A DNA stretch of 11,987 nt from Actinomycetes bacterium. GTDB taxonomy: Bacteria; Actinomycetota; Acidimicrobiia; Spongiisociales; UBA4744. The notes beneath the pieces are model-generated. The model was given only the letters and a program-made list of their open reading frames with translations, searched no databases and was not told where the DNA came from. Location: NCBI GenBank assembly GCA_024641205.1, contig JAHEDM010000034.1, positions 1 to 11,987 on the forward strand, read 5' to 3'. The position numbers were made by a program, and so were the translations under genes. Shown here one piece after another: positions 1 to 6,703 of this stretch (position 1 is the stretch's first letter; each line of letters begins with the position of its first letter).

Positions 1-494
1 CGCTCTGATTCGGACATCTCCTCCATGCGCGCCCAGTTGGGATCGTCGCTGGGGTCGAATTCCTCCTGGTAGACGTCCTGGTTCTGTGCTTCTTCGAGCA
101 TGTAGGTGAACATGCCGTACCCGTACGTCTTCATGCGCTCTTCTTCGGTCAGATCCTCTTCTGGACCTTCGTAGTACCCGAACATCTCTTCTGACACATA
201 GGGCGTATACTCGAAGCCCTGCTCGGCCATGCAGGCGGCAGTCTTCTCCTGCACTTCCATTTCTCTGGCGCGATCCTTTTCGATCTGGGCTTCCGCATCG
301 AAGTCTTCCCCGCCCCAACCAAAGAACTCCGCCAGGGTTTGCGGATCACCCGTGGAGGCCTGGTCCCCGTTCGAGGAGTCCTCGCCATCCGAGGGTGGGC
401 CTTCCGTGACGTCGGTGCCGCCACACGCCACAAGGACCAATAGCAAGCTGAAGCCAAAGGTTGCCAGACGGGCCCACCCATGTCTCGTTCGCAT
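1..494 (-). CDS. Putative acidic lipoprotein, C-terminus cut by window edge
   Basis: The frame reads 164 codons from an ATG at 494 and runs off the left edge, so the C-terminus is missing. Residues 1-24 form a lipoprotein signal peptide: a basic start (MRTRHGWAR), a hydrophobic stretch (FGFSLLLVLV) and a lipobox ending LVAC, with Cys24 as the expected lipidated residue. A Ser/Asp/Gly-rich linker (about 25-50) follows, then a very acidic, probably helical region with one more cysteine (Cys88) in the motif CMAEQGFEYTP. A strong ribosome site (GAGGGGG, 6 bases before ATG) supports this start. The mature protein should sit on the outer face of the cytoplasmic membrane. I do not recognise the family. 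Small lipoproteins with a Cys-Met...Gly-Phe motif are, from memory, common in actinobacteria without known function. Confidence 0.8.
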   Translation of the reverse strand, partial: MRTRHGWARLATFGFSLLLVLVACGGTDVTEGPPSDGEDSSNGDQASTGDPQTLAEFFGWGGEDFDAEAQIEKDRAREMEVQEKTAACMAEQGFEYTPYVSEEMFGYYEGPEEDLTEEERMKTYGYGMFTYMLEEAQNQDVYQEEFDPSDDPNWARMEEMSESE

Positions 495-721
495 GACCTA
501 CCCCCTCAGGTGATCAGACGTCGGACCGCTGTTCCTTGACCTTTTTCATACTACGCATCGCGGACCACCCGATTGGCCCCAAATCTGTTCTGGCGTGAGT
601 TTTCTGCACTATGCGCAGGCTTCTCACGCAAGAACGGAAATCCGAGAGATTCAACCTCACTCTCCGTACACTTCCGAACAGGAGGAGTCATCCCCGGGCT
701 GGGAAGCAGAGGGGAGACCGT
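495..721. other. Intergenic region between lipoprotein and small Cys protein genes
   Basis: This stretch separates two divergently read genes. It holds the lipoprotein ribosome site and a possible minus-strand -10. It also has an orphan Shine-Dalgarno-like AGGAGGAG at 680-687 with no ATG, GTG or TTG at a suitable distance. The frames open here do not resemble any protein family, and I see no convincing RNA structure. Confidence 0.5.
548..553 (-). promoter_or_regulatory. Possible -10 element for the lipoprotein gene
   Basis: On the minus strand TAGTAT lies about 54 bases upstream of the lipoprotein ATG, in a locally AT-richer patch. I see no good -35 hexamer at the usual distance, so this is a weak call. 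Confidence 0.3.
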
Positions 722-895
722 GTGTCACCGATGAAGGCCTTGCACTGCCGGGTTACTGGACACCGCCACCACACCGATCGCATCGGTGCCAACCTGTTCC
801 GAATCGTCTGCAGCAACTGCTCCATGGTGAGCCTCGTCGCCGCCCCGCATGGGCGGGAGGGCAAATCCGACAAGATGTTGACCGCCGTCCGATAA
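722..895 (+). CDS. Small Cys/His-rich protein, possible zinc-binding knuckle
   Basis: A 57-residue protein with a GTG start at 722. GGGGAG at 711-716 stands 5 bases before the GTG, which favours it over the in-frame ATG at 731 (14 bases from the same site). The N-terminal half carries a Cys-Arg-x-x-Gly-His motif (Cys9, Gly13, His14, then His16 and His17), and Cys30-x-x-Cys33 follows. This spacing suggests one small metal-binding module of the kind seen in short 'CRxxGH...CxxC' proteins of phages and actinobacteria (DUF1660-like in style). The C-terminal 20 residues are basic and probably disordered. It stands alone and is followed within 20 bases by a perfect hairpin. Function is unknown. A chance open frame remains possible because the gene is short and has no recognisable operon partner. 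Confidence 0.5.
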   Translation: MSPMKALHCRVTGHRHHTDRIGANLFRIVCSNCSMVSLVAAPHGREGKSDKMLTAVR

Positions 896-913
896 ACCCC
901 AACCTACCGAGCG

Positions 914-939
914 GTACCGGGCCTTTCGGGGCCCGGTAC
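914..939. terminator. Perfect 10-bp hairpin between convergent genes
   Basis: GTACCGGGCC (914-923) and GGCCCGGTAC (930-939) pair perfectly around a 6-base TTTCGG loop. It sits 18 bases after the small Cys protein stop and about 70 bases beyond the stop of the oncoming GH13 gene, so it could end transcription from both sides. There is no U-tract on either side, so intrinsic termination would be atypical; it may act as a 3'-end stabiliser instead. Confidence 0.6.
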
Positions 940-1009
940 ATGTATGTCATGGAAACGGCGGTGAGCGGTCAGCCGGCCAAGAACCAGAACCCAGGAACCA
1001 ACCACTGCC

Positions 1010-2890
1010 TCACAACTTGATCACCGTGGCGGTGAGCGGGCCGACCTCGGTCACGACGATGGATCCCAGCGAAGGCCGCGCCTGACCGGGGCCCCAGAGC
1101 GTTGTTGGTTTGCCGGACTGCACCGGCACGTTGATGGCCCCGAGCGCTCCTCCGCGATTGATGATCACCAACAGGCGCTGACCCTCGAAAGAACGGGTGT
1201 AGGCGAAGGCACCGGCCGAGCGCCACACGAACTGCATATTGCCAAACCGGAGTGCCGGGTACCTACGGCGCATCCACGTCAGGGTGGTCACGGTGTCCAG
1301 CAGGGTTCGGTTCCAAAGTTCGCCGTCGTGCCACGGGAATCCTCCTCGCGAGGCAGGCTCTGCACCGCCGGTCATCCCCACCTCATCGCCGTAATACAAG
1401 CCGGGAGCCCCCTGCGCCAGCAGCTGGAACGCCGTGGCGAGCCGGGCTCTCATGGCATCACCGCCGGCCAGGAACAGAAGACGCTCGGTGTCGTGCGACG
1501 AGAGGAGATTCTGATTCACCTCGGTCACCTGTGGTGCGTACATGGCCTGCATCCGGGTGTAGCCATCCACGAACTCATCTGTGCTCGACTGCCCGCCTGC
1601 GAAGTAGTCGAGGCACAGCTCACGGAACGTGTAGTTCATGGTGGCGTCGAATCGGTCCCCCTGCAGCCAGGGAGATGCGTCCCCCATGACCTCGGCCAGC
1701 AGATATGCCTCCGGATTGGCACCTTTGACCGCAGAGCGGAAATCGACCCAGAAGTCACCGTCGACATACCGGGCTACATCCATGCGCCAGCCGTCGATGC
1801 CGTACTCGGTGATCCAGTAGGTGGCAACATCGAGGAAGTAGCGGCGGGCTTCGGGGTTGGCCAAATTGATACGAGGCATTCCGGGTACGCCATGCCAGGT
1901 TTCGTAACTGGACTCAACGGGGGGACCATCGTCGTCAACCTCAACGACGCGCAAACCCGACTCGGCCTCCAGTGTTCGGAGATACTCGAGATAGGCGTCC
2001 GGGTCCGGCCAGTTGGATTCCGCCATCTTTGCGGGCCGCACGGAAACAGTCACCGGATAGCCGGAAATAGCGAACCAATCCCGATACGCCGATTCGGGCC
2101 CTTTGGCGATCACATCGGCAAATGCGAAGAAGCTCGGGTGACAGTGATTGAACGATGCGTCGAGAATCACCTTGATGTCGCGGTGATGCAACCTGTCGAG
2201 GACTCGACGGAGTGCCTCGTTGCCGCCGAAGTGTTGGTCAACTTGGTAGTAATCGACCGTGTCGTATTTGTGGGTCGATGGGGACGAGAAGACCGGGTTC
2301 AGGTACACCGCATCAACCCCCAGGTCGGCCAGATAATCGGCCTGGTCCGCAATTCCGATCAGGTCGCCGCCCTGATGTCGCAGCCAGTGTGGCGGAGCCC
2401 CCCAAGGATCGACCCCAACCGGGTTTGTGCTCGGATCGGCATTGTGGAATCGCTCCGGAAAGATCTGATAGATGACTGCTCCACGGGCCCAATCGGGCAC
2501 CGCCAACGGGACCAGATCGTCGGGGTTGAGGTGCCAGCGGTCGAGACGTTCCACTGCCTTGCTGACCCCGGCCGGAACCAGGTGCACGGCTTTTAGATCG
2601 GCAGTTCGAAAGGCGAACGTATACCAAAATGGTTGGGACGGGCGGTCGACGGTCACCTCCCAGACGTCAAACCGGGGACCCGGGACGGCCTTACTCATAC
2701 TCCTGCCCGAACCGTCGGCAAAAACCAGGCTGCCGGAGGCCAGACCCGACTGAGCGACCACCCGGAACTGGATTCGGCCGTCGGCAAGAAGATTCAGGTG
2801 GGCCCGCTCCCCGGGGTCGTACCGGAGGTCGTACGGGTACAGGTGTCCGTTCTTGTTGAAGAACCGGGCGTCTGGGAAGTAGCTGGTCAC
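1010..2890 (-). CDS. GH13 alpha-glucan hydrolase, neopullulanase/cyclomaltodextrinase type
   Basis: A 626-residue retaining glycoside hydrolase expected to cleave alpha-1,4 (and perhaps alpha-1,6) bonds in cyclodextrins, pullulan or maltodextrins. Residues 1-130 look like the beta-rich N-terminal domain (CBM34-like) of this subgroup. The TIM barrel then opens with AVIYQIFPERF (138-148). Conserved regions are visible: NPVFSSPSTHKYD (198-210), DASFNH (244-249), GWRMD with nucleophile Asp371, acid/base Glu400 in LLAEV, and HD at 466-467 with Asp467. A C-terminal beta domain follows. No signal peptide is seen, so it is probably cytoplasmic. The GTG at 2890 was chosen because GAGG precedes it by 4 bases and the conserved region begins there; reading further upstream would run into polX. 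The stretch at about 281-340 is longer than I expect for the family. It lies 34 bases after the polX stop and is probably co-transcribed with it. Confidence 0.92.
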   Translation of the reverse strand: MTSYFPDARFFNKNGHLYPYDLRYDPGERAHLNLLADGRIQFRVVAQSGLASGSLVFADGSGRSMSKAVPGPRFDVWEVTVDRPSQPFWYTFAFRTADLKAVHLVPAGVSKAVERLDRWHLNPDDLVPLAVPDWARGAVIYQIFPERFHNADPSTNPVGVDPWGAPPHWLRHQGGDLIGIADQADYLADLGVDAVYLNPVFSSPSTHKYDTVDYYQVDQHFGGNEALRRVLDRLHHRDIKVILDASFNHCHPSFFAFADVIAKGPESAYRDWFAISGYPVTVSVRPAKMAESNWPDPDAYLEYLRTLEAESGLRVVEVDDDGPPVESSYETWHGVPGMPRINLANPEARRYFLDVATYWITEYGIDGWRMDVARYVDGDFWVDFRSAVKGANPEAYLLAEVMGDASPWLQGDRFDATMNYTFRELCLDYFAGGQSSTDEFVDGYTRMQAMYAPQVTEVNQNLLSSHDTERLLFLAGGDAMRARLATAFQLLAQGAPGLYYGDEVGMTGGAEPASRGGFPWHDGELWNRTLLDTVTTLTWMRRRYPALRFGNMQFVWRSAGAFAYTRSFEGQRLLVIINRGGALGAINVPVQSGKPTTLWGPGQARPSLGSIVVTEVGPLTATVIKL

Positions 2891-2924
2891 AGGTCCTCGA
2901 GATCGAATGTCGGATGGTACCGGC

Positions 2925-4676
2925 TCACCGCGCCCGCTTGGCGGTCGCCCATTGGAGGAAGCTATCGGCCGGCCAGGTGTTGACCACCCGGCTCTTGTCG
3001 ACCCACCCCCGCTGGGCATTGAGCACTCCCCACTGCATCTGATCGAGCTCGCCGATCCGGTGGGCGTCGGTACTGATCACGAGGTAGGCGCCGGCTGCTA
3101 CCGCCCGGCGGGCCACTTCCGGAGCAACATCCAGGCGTCGTAGATGGCAGTTCACTTCCAAGGCCGTGCCTGTCTCGACGGCGGCCTCAATCACCGTGTC
3201 GAGGTCCAATTCGATGCCCGGCCGCGACCCGATCTGGCGTCCGGTCAGGTGGCCGATGGCATTGACGGCCGGGTTCCGGATGGCGGTGATCACCCGCTCC
3301 GTCTGCTCATGCCGATCGAGATCGAACAAGGAATGGACACTGGCCACGCACCAGTCGAACCCCATGAGGAACTCCTGGTCGTAATCAAGGCCGCCGGCAC
3401 GGTCGATATTCAGCTCGCATCCGTGCAGGATCCGCATCGGGTGGTAACGCTCGGCCAAGCCGGCAATACGGTTCCGCTGCGCCAGCATCTGATCGCGGGA
3501 AACCCCGTTGATCCGCAAGTCCTCGCCATGATCGGTTATGGCCACATATCCCATTCCCCGCGCGGCCACCGCGTCGAGCATGTCCTCGAGCGTTTCGTGC
3601 CCGTCTCCCGACAGATCGGTGTGGACATGCAGATCGCCCTTGATATCGCGGAGATGGACCAAGTCCGGCAATGTGTCTTCCCGGGCTGCCTCGATCTCTC
3701 CCGTGTCCTCCCGCAAGGGCGGTTCGATGAAGGTCAATCCGAGGGCGTCGTAGATGTCTTTCTCCGTCTCGGAGGCAACCACCTTCTCCGATTCGACCTC
3801 CGACAGCGCGTACTCATTGAGGGTCCATCCGCGATCGATGGCACGCTGGCGGAGCCGGATGTTGTGTGCCTTCGAACCGGTGAAGTAGAGCAACGCGGCG
3901 CCGTACTGGTCGGGTTCGACAACCCGAAGATCGACCTGCATACCCCCGTGGGTGAGTGCCGACGATTTGGTTTCACCCTTCCCCAAGACCTCGTCGACGA
4001 TGGGCAAGTCCAGGAAGCCTGTCATCACTGCGGTGTGATCGGTGGCCGCAACGAGGATGTCGATATCACCGATGGTTTCCCGAAACCGGCGCAAGCTCCC
4101 GGCGTACTCGATCGCCTCGACTCCATCGACCGAAGCGAGCGCGGCAACAATTTCCTTGGCAACGGGAAGTGCCAGTTCGATCGGCGTCCTGCGCTCCTTG
4201 CCGGACAGTCCGAGACGCTCGATGGCCAGGCTCATCTTCTCCTCGCTCTTCGGGCCGAACCCGGTCAGGCCACGCAGGGCTTGGTGTTCGATAGCCTGAC
4301 GGAGATCGGCGACACTGCCGATCCCCAACTCTTCGTGCAGGGTTGCGACCCGCTTGGGTCCGAGGCCCGGGATACGGGTCAGTTCGACGTACTCGGGCGG
4401 GAACATCTCGCGCAATCGATCCAGCTTGGCAATCCGACCGGATTCGAGGTACTCGACAATCTTCTGAGCGGTGCTTTTTCCGATCCCTTTGGTAGCGACC
4501 AGTTCGCCCGCCGACAGACCCTCGACATCGGTCGCCAAGCCGTCGACCGCTCGCGCGGCGTTGTCGTAAGCCCGTACCCGAAAGGCCTGCGGAGATCCTT
4601 CGTCCAGCTCGGTAAGCAACGCCAGTTCACTGAGCACCCGGGCAACTTCGCGATTGCGAGACATGGCGAGAAGCAT
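2925..4676 (-). CDS. polX: Family X DNA polymerase with PHP exonuclease domain
   Basis: A 583-residue bacterial PolX, a gap-filling repair polymerase joined to a metal-dependent PHP domain with 3'-5' exonuclease/phosphatase activity. Residues 1-160 are the helical 8-kDa-like domain with two helix-hairpin-helix motifs (GIGKS 64-68, GLGPK 104-108). The palm motif is YAGSLRRFRETIGDIDI, with catalytic Asp204, Asp206 and Asp249; YFTGSKAHN (264-272) and LNEYAL (286-291) are also family signatures. The PHP domain (345 to end) keeps the expected metal ligands: His350, His352, Asp358, His383, Glu421, His448, His476, Asp537 and His539. Both activities should therefore be intact. The ATG at 4676 has GAGG 7 bases upstream, whereas the in-frame ATG at 4664 has no ribosome site. 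The upstream region is shared divergently with the propeller gene and carries an inverted repeat. Confidence 0.96.
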   Translation of the reverse strand: MLLAMSRNREVARVLSELALLTELDEGSPQAFRVRAYDNAARAVDGLATDVEGLSAGELVATKGIGKSTAQKIVEYLESGRIAKLDRLREMFPPEYVELTRIPGLGPKRVATLHEELGIGSVADLRQAIEHQALRGLTGFGPKSEEKMSLAIERLGLSGKERRTPIELALPVAKEIVAALASVDGVEAIEYAGSLRRFRETIGDIDILVAATDHTAVMTGFLDLPIVDEVLGKGETKSSALTHGGMQVDLRVVEPDQYGAALLYFTGSKAHNIRLRQRAIDRGWTLNEYALSEVESEKVVASETEKDIYDALGLTFIEPPLREDTGEIEAAREDTLPDLVHLRDIKGDLHVHTDLSGDGHETLEDMLDAVAARGMGYVAITDHGEDLRINGVSRDQMLAQRNRIAGLAERYHPMRILHGCELNIDRAGGLDYDQEFLMGFDWCVASVHSLFDLDRHEQTERVITAIRNPAVNAIGHLTGRQIGSRPGIELDLDTVIEAAVETGTALEVNCHLRRLDVAPEVARRAVAAGAYLVISTDAHRIGELDQMQWGVLNAQRGWVDKSRVVNTWPADSFLQWATAKRAR

Positions 4677-4693
4677 AGGGCCACCTCAAAGAT

Positions 4694-4746
4694 CGGTTTT
4701 GGCGTCGCAGGACCACGGTATAGATGCACGTACGACGCCAAAACCG
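4694..4746. repeat. Perfect 14-bp inverted repeat, 25-base spacer, in divergent promoter region
   Basis: CGGTTTTGGCGTCG (4694-4707) is exactly mirrored by CGACGCCAAAACCG (4733-4746). The centre, near 4720, carries the TATA-like sequence GGTATAGATG. The left arm ends 18 bases upstream of the polX start. The right arm lies where a -35 would fall for a TAGGCT -10 at 4760-4765 that could serve the propeller gene. Two half-sites 39 bases apart could be an operator pair for one regulator controlling both directions. A stem with a 25-base loop is the alternative. I do not recognise it as a known box (it is not the actinobacterial LexA site). Confidence 0.75.
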
Positions 4747-4759
4747 GGTATCAGATAGG

Positions 4760-4765
4760 TAGGCT
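4760..4765 (+). promoter_or_regulatory. Possible -10 of the propeller/MoaD-like operon
   Basis: TAGGCT fits the actinobacterial TANNNT -10 pattern. It would start transcription near 4772 and leave a short leader holding the ribosome site at 4778-4784. No clear -35 is visible; that position overlaps the right arm of the inverted repeat. Confidence 0.4.
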
Positions 4766-4790
4766 CGCCGACGAGGTGAGGAGGTTGAGT

Positions 4791-5840
4791 ATGGGCGTGA
4801 CATTGGCGGTCGGCACGGAGAAGGGTGCCTACCTCTTTCGCTCTGATGATGCCCGGAGCGAGTGGGACCTGCAGGGCCCTCTCTTCAAGGGCTGGAGGGT
4901 CACGGCGTTCGGCGAGGCAGGCGACGGCACGTATCTGCTCGCCACCGGTAGCAACTGGTTCGGAGCCGCACTGCATCGATCGCCCGACCTGAAGGAATGG
5001 GCCCAGATCGTCGACGGTCCCGCCTGGCCGGACGGCGGCGAACGCAAACTCACGCAGATTTGGACGCTCAACCGGGCCGGGGAAAGCCTCTTCGCCGGAG
5101 TAGATGAGGCAGGCCTTTTCCGCAGCAGTGACTACGGCGACACATGGCAGCCCCTCGAAGGGCTCAACGAACACCCCACACGGCCCGCCTGGCAGCCGGG
5201 CTTCGGCGGCCTCGCCGCGCACAAGGTAGTGGTCGATTGGTCCAATCCCGATCGGGTCTGGGTTGCCATTAGTGCCGTGGGTGTTTTCCGCAGCGACGAC
5301 GGTGGAGAGACCTGGGTCACCAAGAACCATGGAATTGAGAGCACCGTCGAGGACGAACTGGAAGGCGACATCGGATACTGCGTCCACTGCATCGTTCAGG
5401 ATCCGACCGACGCCGACCGGCTCTACCGCCAGGAGCATCAAGGGGTGTTTCGCTCCTTCGACGGCGGCGACAATTGGGAACGCATCGAGACGGGTCTTCC
5501 GGCCGGATTCGGCTTCCCGATCGTCCTCGACCGGGCAAGCGGCCGTTTGTTCGTGGTGCCCCTCGAGAGTGACGAGAACCGGCTTCCTATCGACGGGGAG
5601 TTCCGCGTATACCGGAGCGACGACGGCGGCGAATCCTGGAGTATCTCGGGAACCGGCTACCCCGTCGCGCCCACCTTCACCGCGGTTCTCAGGGGCGCGA
5701 TGGACGCCGATCAACGCAAAGGCATCTACCTGGGGACAACGGCCGGGAAGGTCATGGCCACCGCCGATGCAGGGGAAACCTGGACCACCCTGCCGTGGAC
5801 CTTGCCCCGGATCTTGTCGGTGCGCGTCCTGGAGAACTGA
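4791..5840 (+). CDS. BNR/Asp-box seven-bladed beta-propeller protein
   Basis: A 349-residue protein made of Asp-box (BNR, S-x-D-x-G-x-T-W) repeats of the sialidase/sortilin propeller type. Good boxes are RSSDYGDTW (111-119), RSDDGGETW (167-175), RSFDGGDNW (221-229), RSDDGGESW (275-283) and ATADAGETW (323-331). Degenerate ones lie at 17-25 (RSDDARSEW) and 63-70 (RSPDLKEW). The count fits seven blades. Annotation pipelines often call such proteins exo-alpha-sialidase or glycosyl hydrolase, but I see no sialidase active-site evidence, signal peptide or membrane segment. A cytoplasmic binding scaffold is the safer description. GAGGAGG at 4778-4784 stands 6 bases before the ATG and fixes the start, although the frame stays open far upstream, antisense to polX. 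A MoaD/ThiS-like gene follows after 5 bases, so translation is probably coupled and the products may work together. Confidence 0.9.
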   Translation: MGVTLAVGTEKGAYLFRSDDARSEWDLQGPLFKGWRVTAFGEAGDGTYLLATGSNWFGAALHRSPDLKEWAQIVDGPAWPDGGERKLTQIWTLNRAGESLFAGVDEAGLFRSSDYGDTWQPLEGLNEHPTRPAWQPGFGGLAAHKVVVDWSNPDRVWVAISAVGVFRSDDGGETWVTKNHGIESTVEDELEGDIGYCVHCIVQDPTDADRLYRQEHQGVFRSFDGGDNWERIETGLPAGFGFPIVLDRASGRLFVVPLESDENRLPIDGEFRVYRSDDGGESWSISGTGYPVAPTFTAVLRGAMDADQRKGIYLGTTAGKVMATADAGETWTTLPWTLPRILSVRVLEN

Positions 5841-5845
5841 ACGAA

Positions 5846-6124
5846 ATGGCGACGGTTCAGGTCCGATTGCCCGGTCTTCTCGCCCAGATCTTGGGTGGTG
5901 AGAAGAACCTGGAAGTGGAAGCCGAAACGCTGCAGGGCGCCGTCGACCGGCTCTTGACCGATTACCCGGCCCTGAAGGTGCATCTCTATGACGAGTCGGG
6001 TCGGCAACGTCCTCACGTGAACCTCTTCTACAACGAGACCAACACCCGTTGGCTGTCGTCTCTTGAGGTAGGCGTGCAAGACGGCGACACATTCACCGTA
6101 ATGCAGGCTGTTTCGGGCGGATGA
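5846..6124 (+). CDS. MoaD/ThiS-family ubiquitin-like sulfur-carrier protein
   Basis: A 92-residue beta-grasp protein. It opens with a beta-strand (ATVQVRLPGLL) and has the helix preceded by LEVEAETLQGAVDRLL and the strand HVNLFYNETN. It ends exactly in Gly-Gly (VSGG), as MoaD, ThiS and other sulfur carriers do; in these the terminal glycine is adenylylated by an E1-like enzyme and turned into a thiocarboxylate. The length and the DGDTFTVMQAVSGG ending match MoaD-like proteins. No E1-like activator, MoaE, ThiG or JAB peptidase gene is near, so molybdopterin or thiamine roles are not indicated by context. The ATG lies 5 bases after the propeller stop, with GGAG about 11 bases before it inside the upstream gene. 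The tight pair suggests the propeller is its partner or target. Confidence 0.88.
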   Translation: MATVQVRLPGLLAQILGGEKNLEVEAETLQGAVDRLLTDYPALKVHLYDESGRQRPHVNLFYNETNTRWLSSLEVGVQDGDTFTVMQAVSGG

Positions 6125-6154
6125 GCGCCCGGCCCGGCCGGATGAAGCCGAACT

Positions 6155-6571
6155 TCAGCTCTTGTCGGGTTCGACCGGTTTGGTAGGCAGCCACAGAATG
6201 TAGGCGCTGATCGCCATCGCCAGCAGGATCAGCCCGATTCGGACGCCGGGGACGTCGACAACCCAGACGACCGTGATCGTGAAGGTCGCCGCGATAGCCG
6301 TGATCGCTATCGACTTGGCCCGGGCAGTGAACCCGACACCGGCCCGCCAGTCGCGTACGAGTGGTCCAAACAGCTTGTGGTTCAACATCCAGTCGTCGAA
6401 ACGCTGCGAGGACTTGGAAAAGAAGAATGCAGCCAGGATGATCGGCATCGTCGTCGGGATTCCGGGGAGAACCGTTCCGATGACACCGATGCCGAGCATC
6501 AGGAAACCGAGAACCACATAGACACTGCGCAGCCAACGATTCTGCACGACTTGGGCCATAGCGGGCAGCAT
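6155..6571 (-). CDS. DUF454 (YbaN-like) small inner-membrane protein
   Basis: A 138-residue integral membrane protein of the DUF454 family. The hallmark is visible: GVIGTVLPGIPTTMPIILAA (29-48), then FFFSKSSQRFDDWMLNHKLF (49-68) and GPLVRDW (69-75). Hydrophobic segments lie at about 14-34, 36-52, 86-105 and 109-128, consistent with three or four membrane helices. The ATG at 6571 is preferred because AGGG stands 4 bases upstream; the ATG at 6559 (MAQVVQ) has no ribosome site. The reading frame continues far upstream but there overlaps nhaA and resembles nothing. Its role is unknown in this family. It is divergent from nhaA and convergent with the MoaD-like gene, 30 bases away. Confidence 0.87.
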   Translation of the reverse strand: MLPAMAQVVQNRWLRSVYVVLGFLMLGIGVIGTVLPGIPTTMPIILAAFFFSKSSQRFDDWMLNHKLFGPLVRDWRAGVGFTARAKSIAITAIAATFTITVVWVVDVPGVRIGLILLAMAISAYILWLPTKPVEPDKS

Positions 6572-6601
6572 ATCGCCCTGAGGAGGCAACGCCGCGTCGA
6601 C

Positions 6602-6630
6602 ATCTTTTCGACATATCGCCGGATAGTCAA
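6602..6630 (-). promoter_or_regulatory. Possible sigma-70-type promoter of the DUF454 gene
   Basis: On the minus strand TTGACT (6630-6625) is followed after 17 bases by AAAGAT (6607-6602), about 30 bases before the start codon. The -35 is near consensus and the -10 is poor. A CCGGAT-N9-ATCCGG inverted repeat (6619-6639) brackets the -35. Confidence 0.4.
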
Positions 6631-6689
6631 CGGATCCGGACGAGTTATTCCGACACACCGTCCGGCTGTGCCTGCCCGCCGTCGGTTGG

Positions 6690-6695
6690 TAGCCT
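6690..6695 (+). promoter_or_regulatory. Possible -10 for a leaderless nhaA transcript
   Basis: TAGCCT lies 8 bases before the nhaA ATG, which has no recognisable Shine-Dalgarno sequence. That distance would place the transcription start on or near the A of ATG. The -35 region is not recognisable. Confidence 0.4.
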
Positions 6696-6703
6696 CCCAC
6701 CGT

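Noticed and set aside
680..687. AGGAGGAG as a ribosome site for another gene
   Set aside because: No ATG, GTG or TTG follows at 4-12 bases, and the small Cys protein has its own site at 711-716.
1328..2596. 422-codon plus-strand open frame antisense to the GH13 gene
   Set aside because: The opposite strand encodes all GH13 catalytic motifs; this frame is a GC-rich codon shadow with no recognisable domain or ribosome site.
2891..3019. Upstream in-frame ATG (3019) for the GH13 gene
   Set aside because: It would overlap the polX C-terminus by over 90 bases with low-complexity Gly/Arg/Pro sequence; GTG at 2890 has a ribosome site and begins the conserved region.
3144..4790. Long plus-strand open frame antisense to polX and continuous with the propeller gene
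   Set aside because: It mirrors polX codon bias, resembles no family, and the propeller gene has a strong ribosome site at 4778-4784 with its fold starting at the ATG at 4791.
6143..6157. Small TGAAG/CTTCA hairpin between the MoaD-like and DUF454 genes as a bidirectional terminator
   Set aside because: The stem is only 5 bp with no U-tract, too weak to call.
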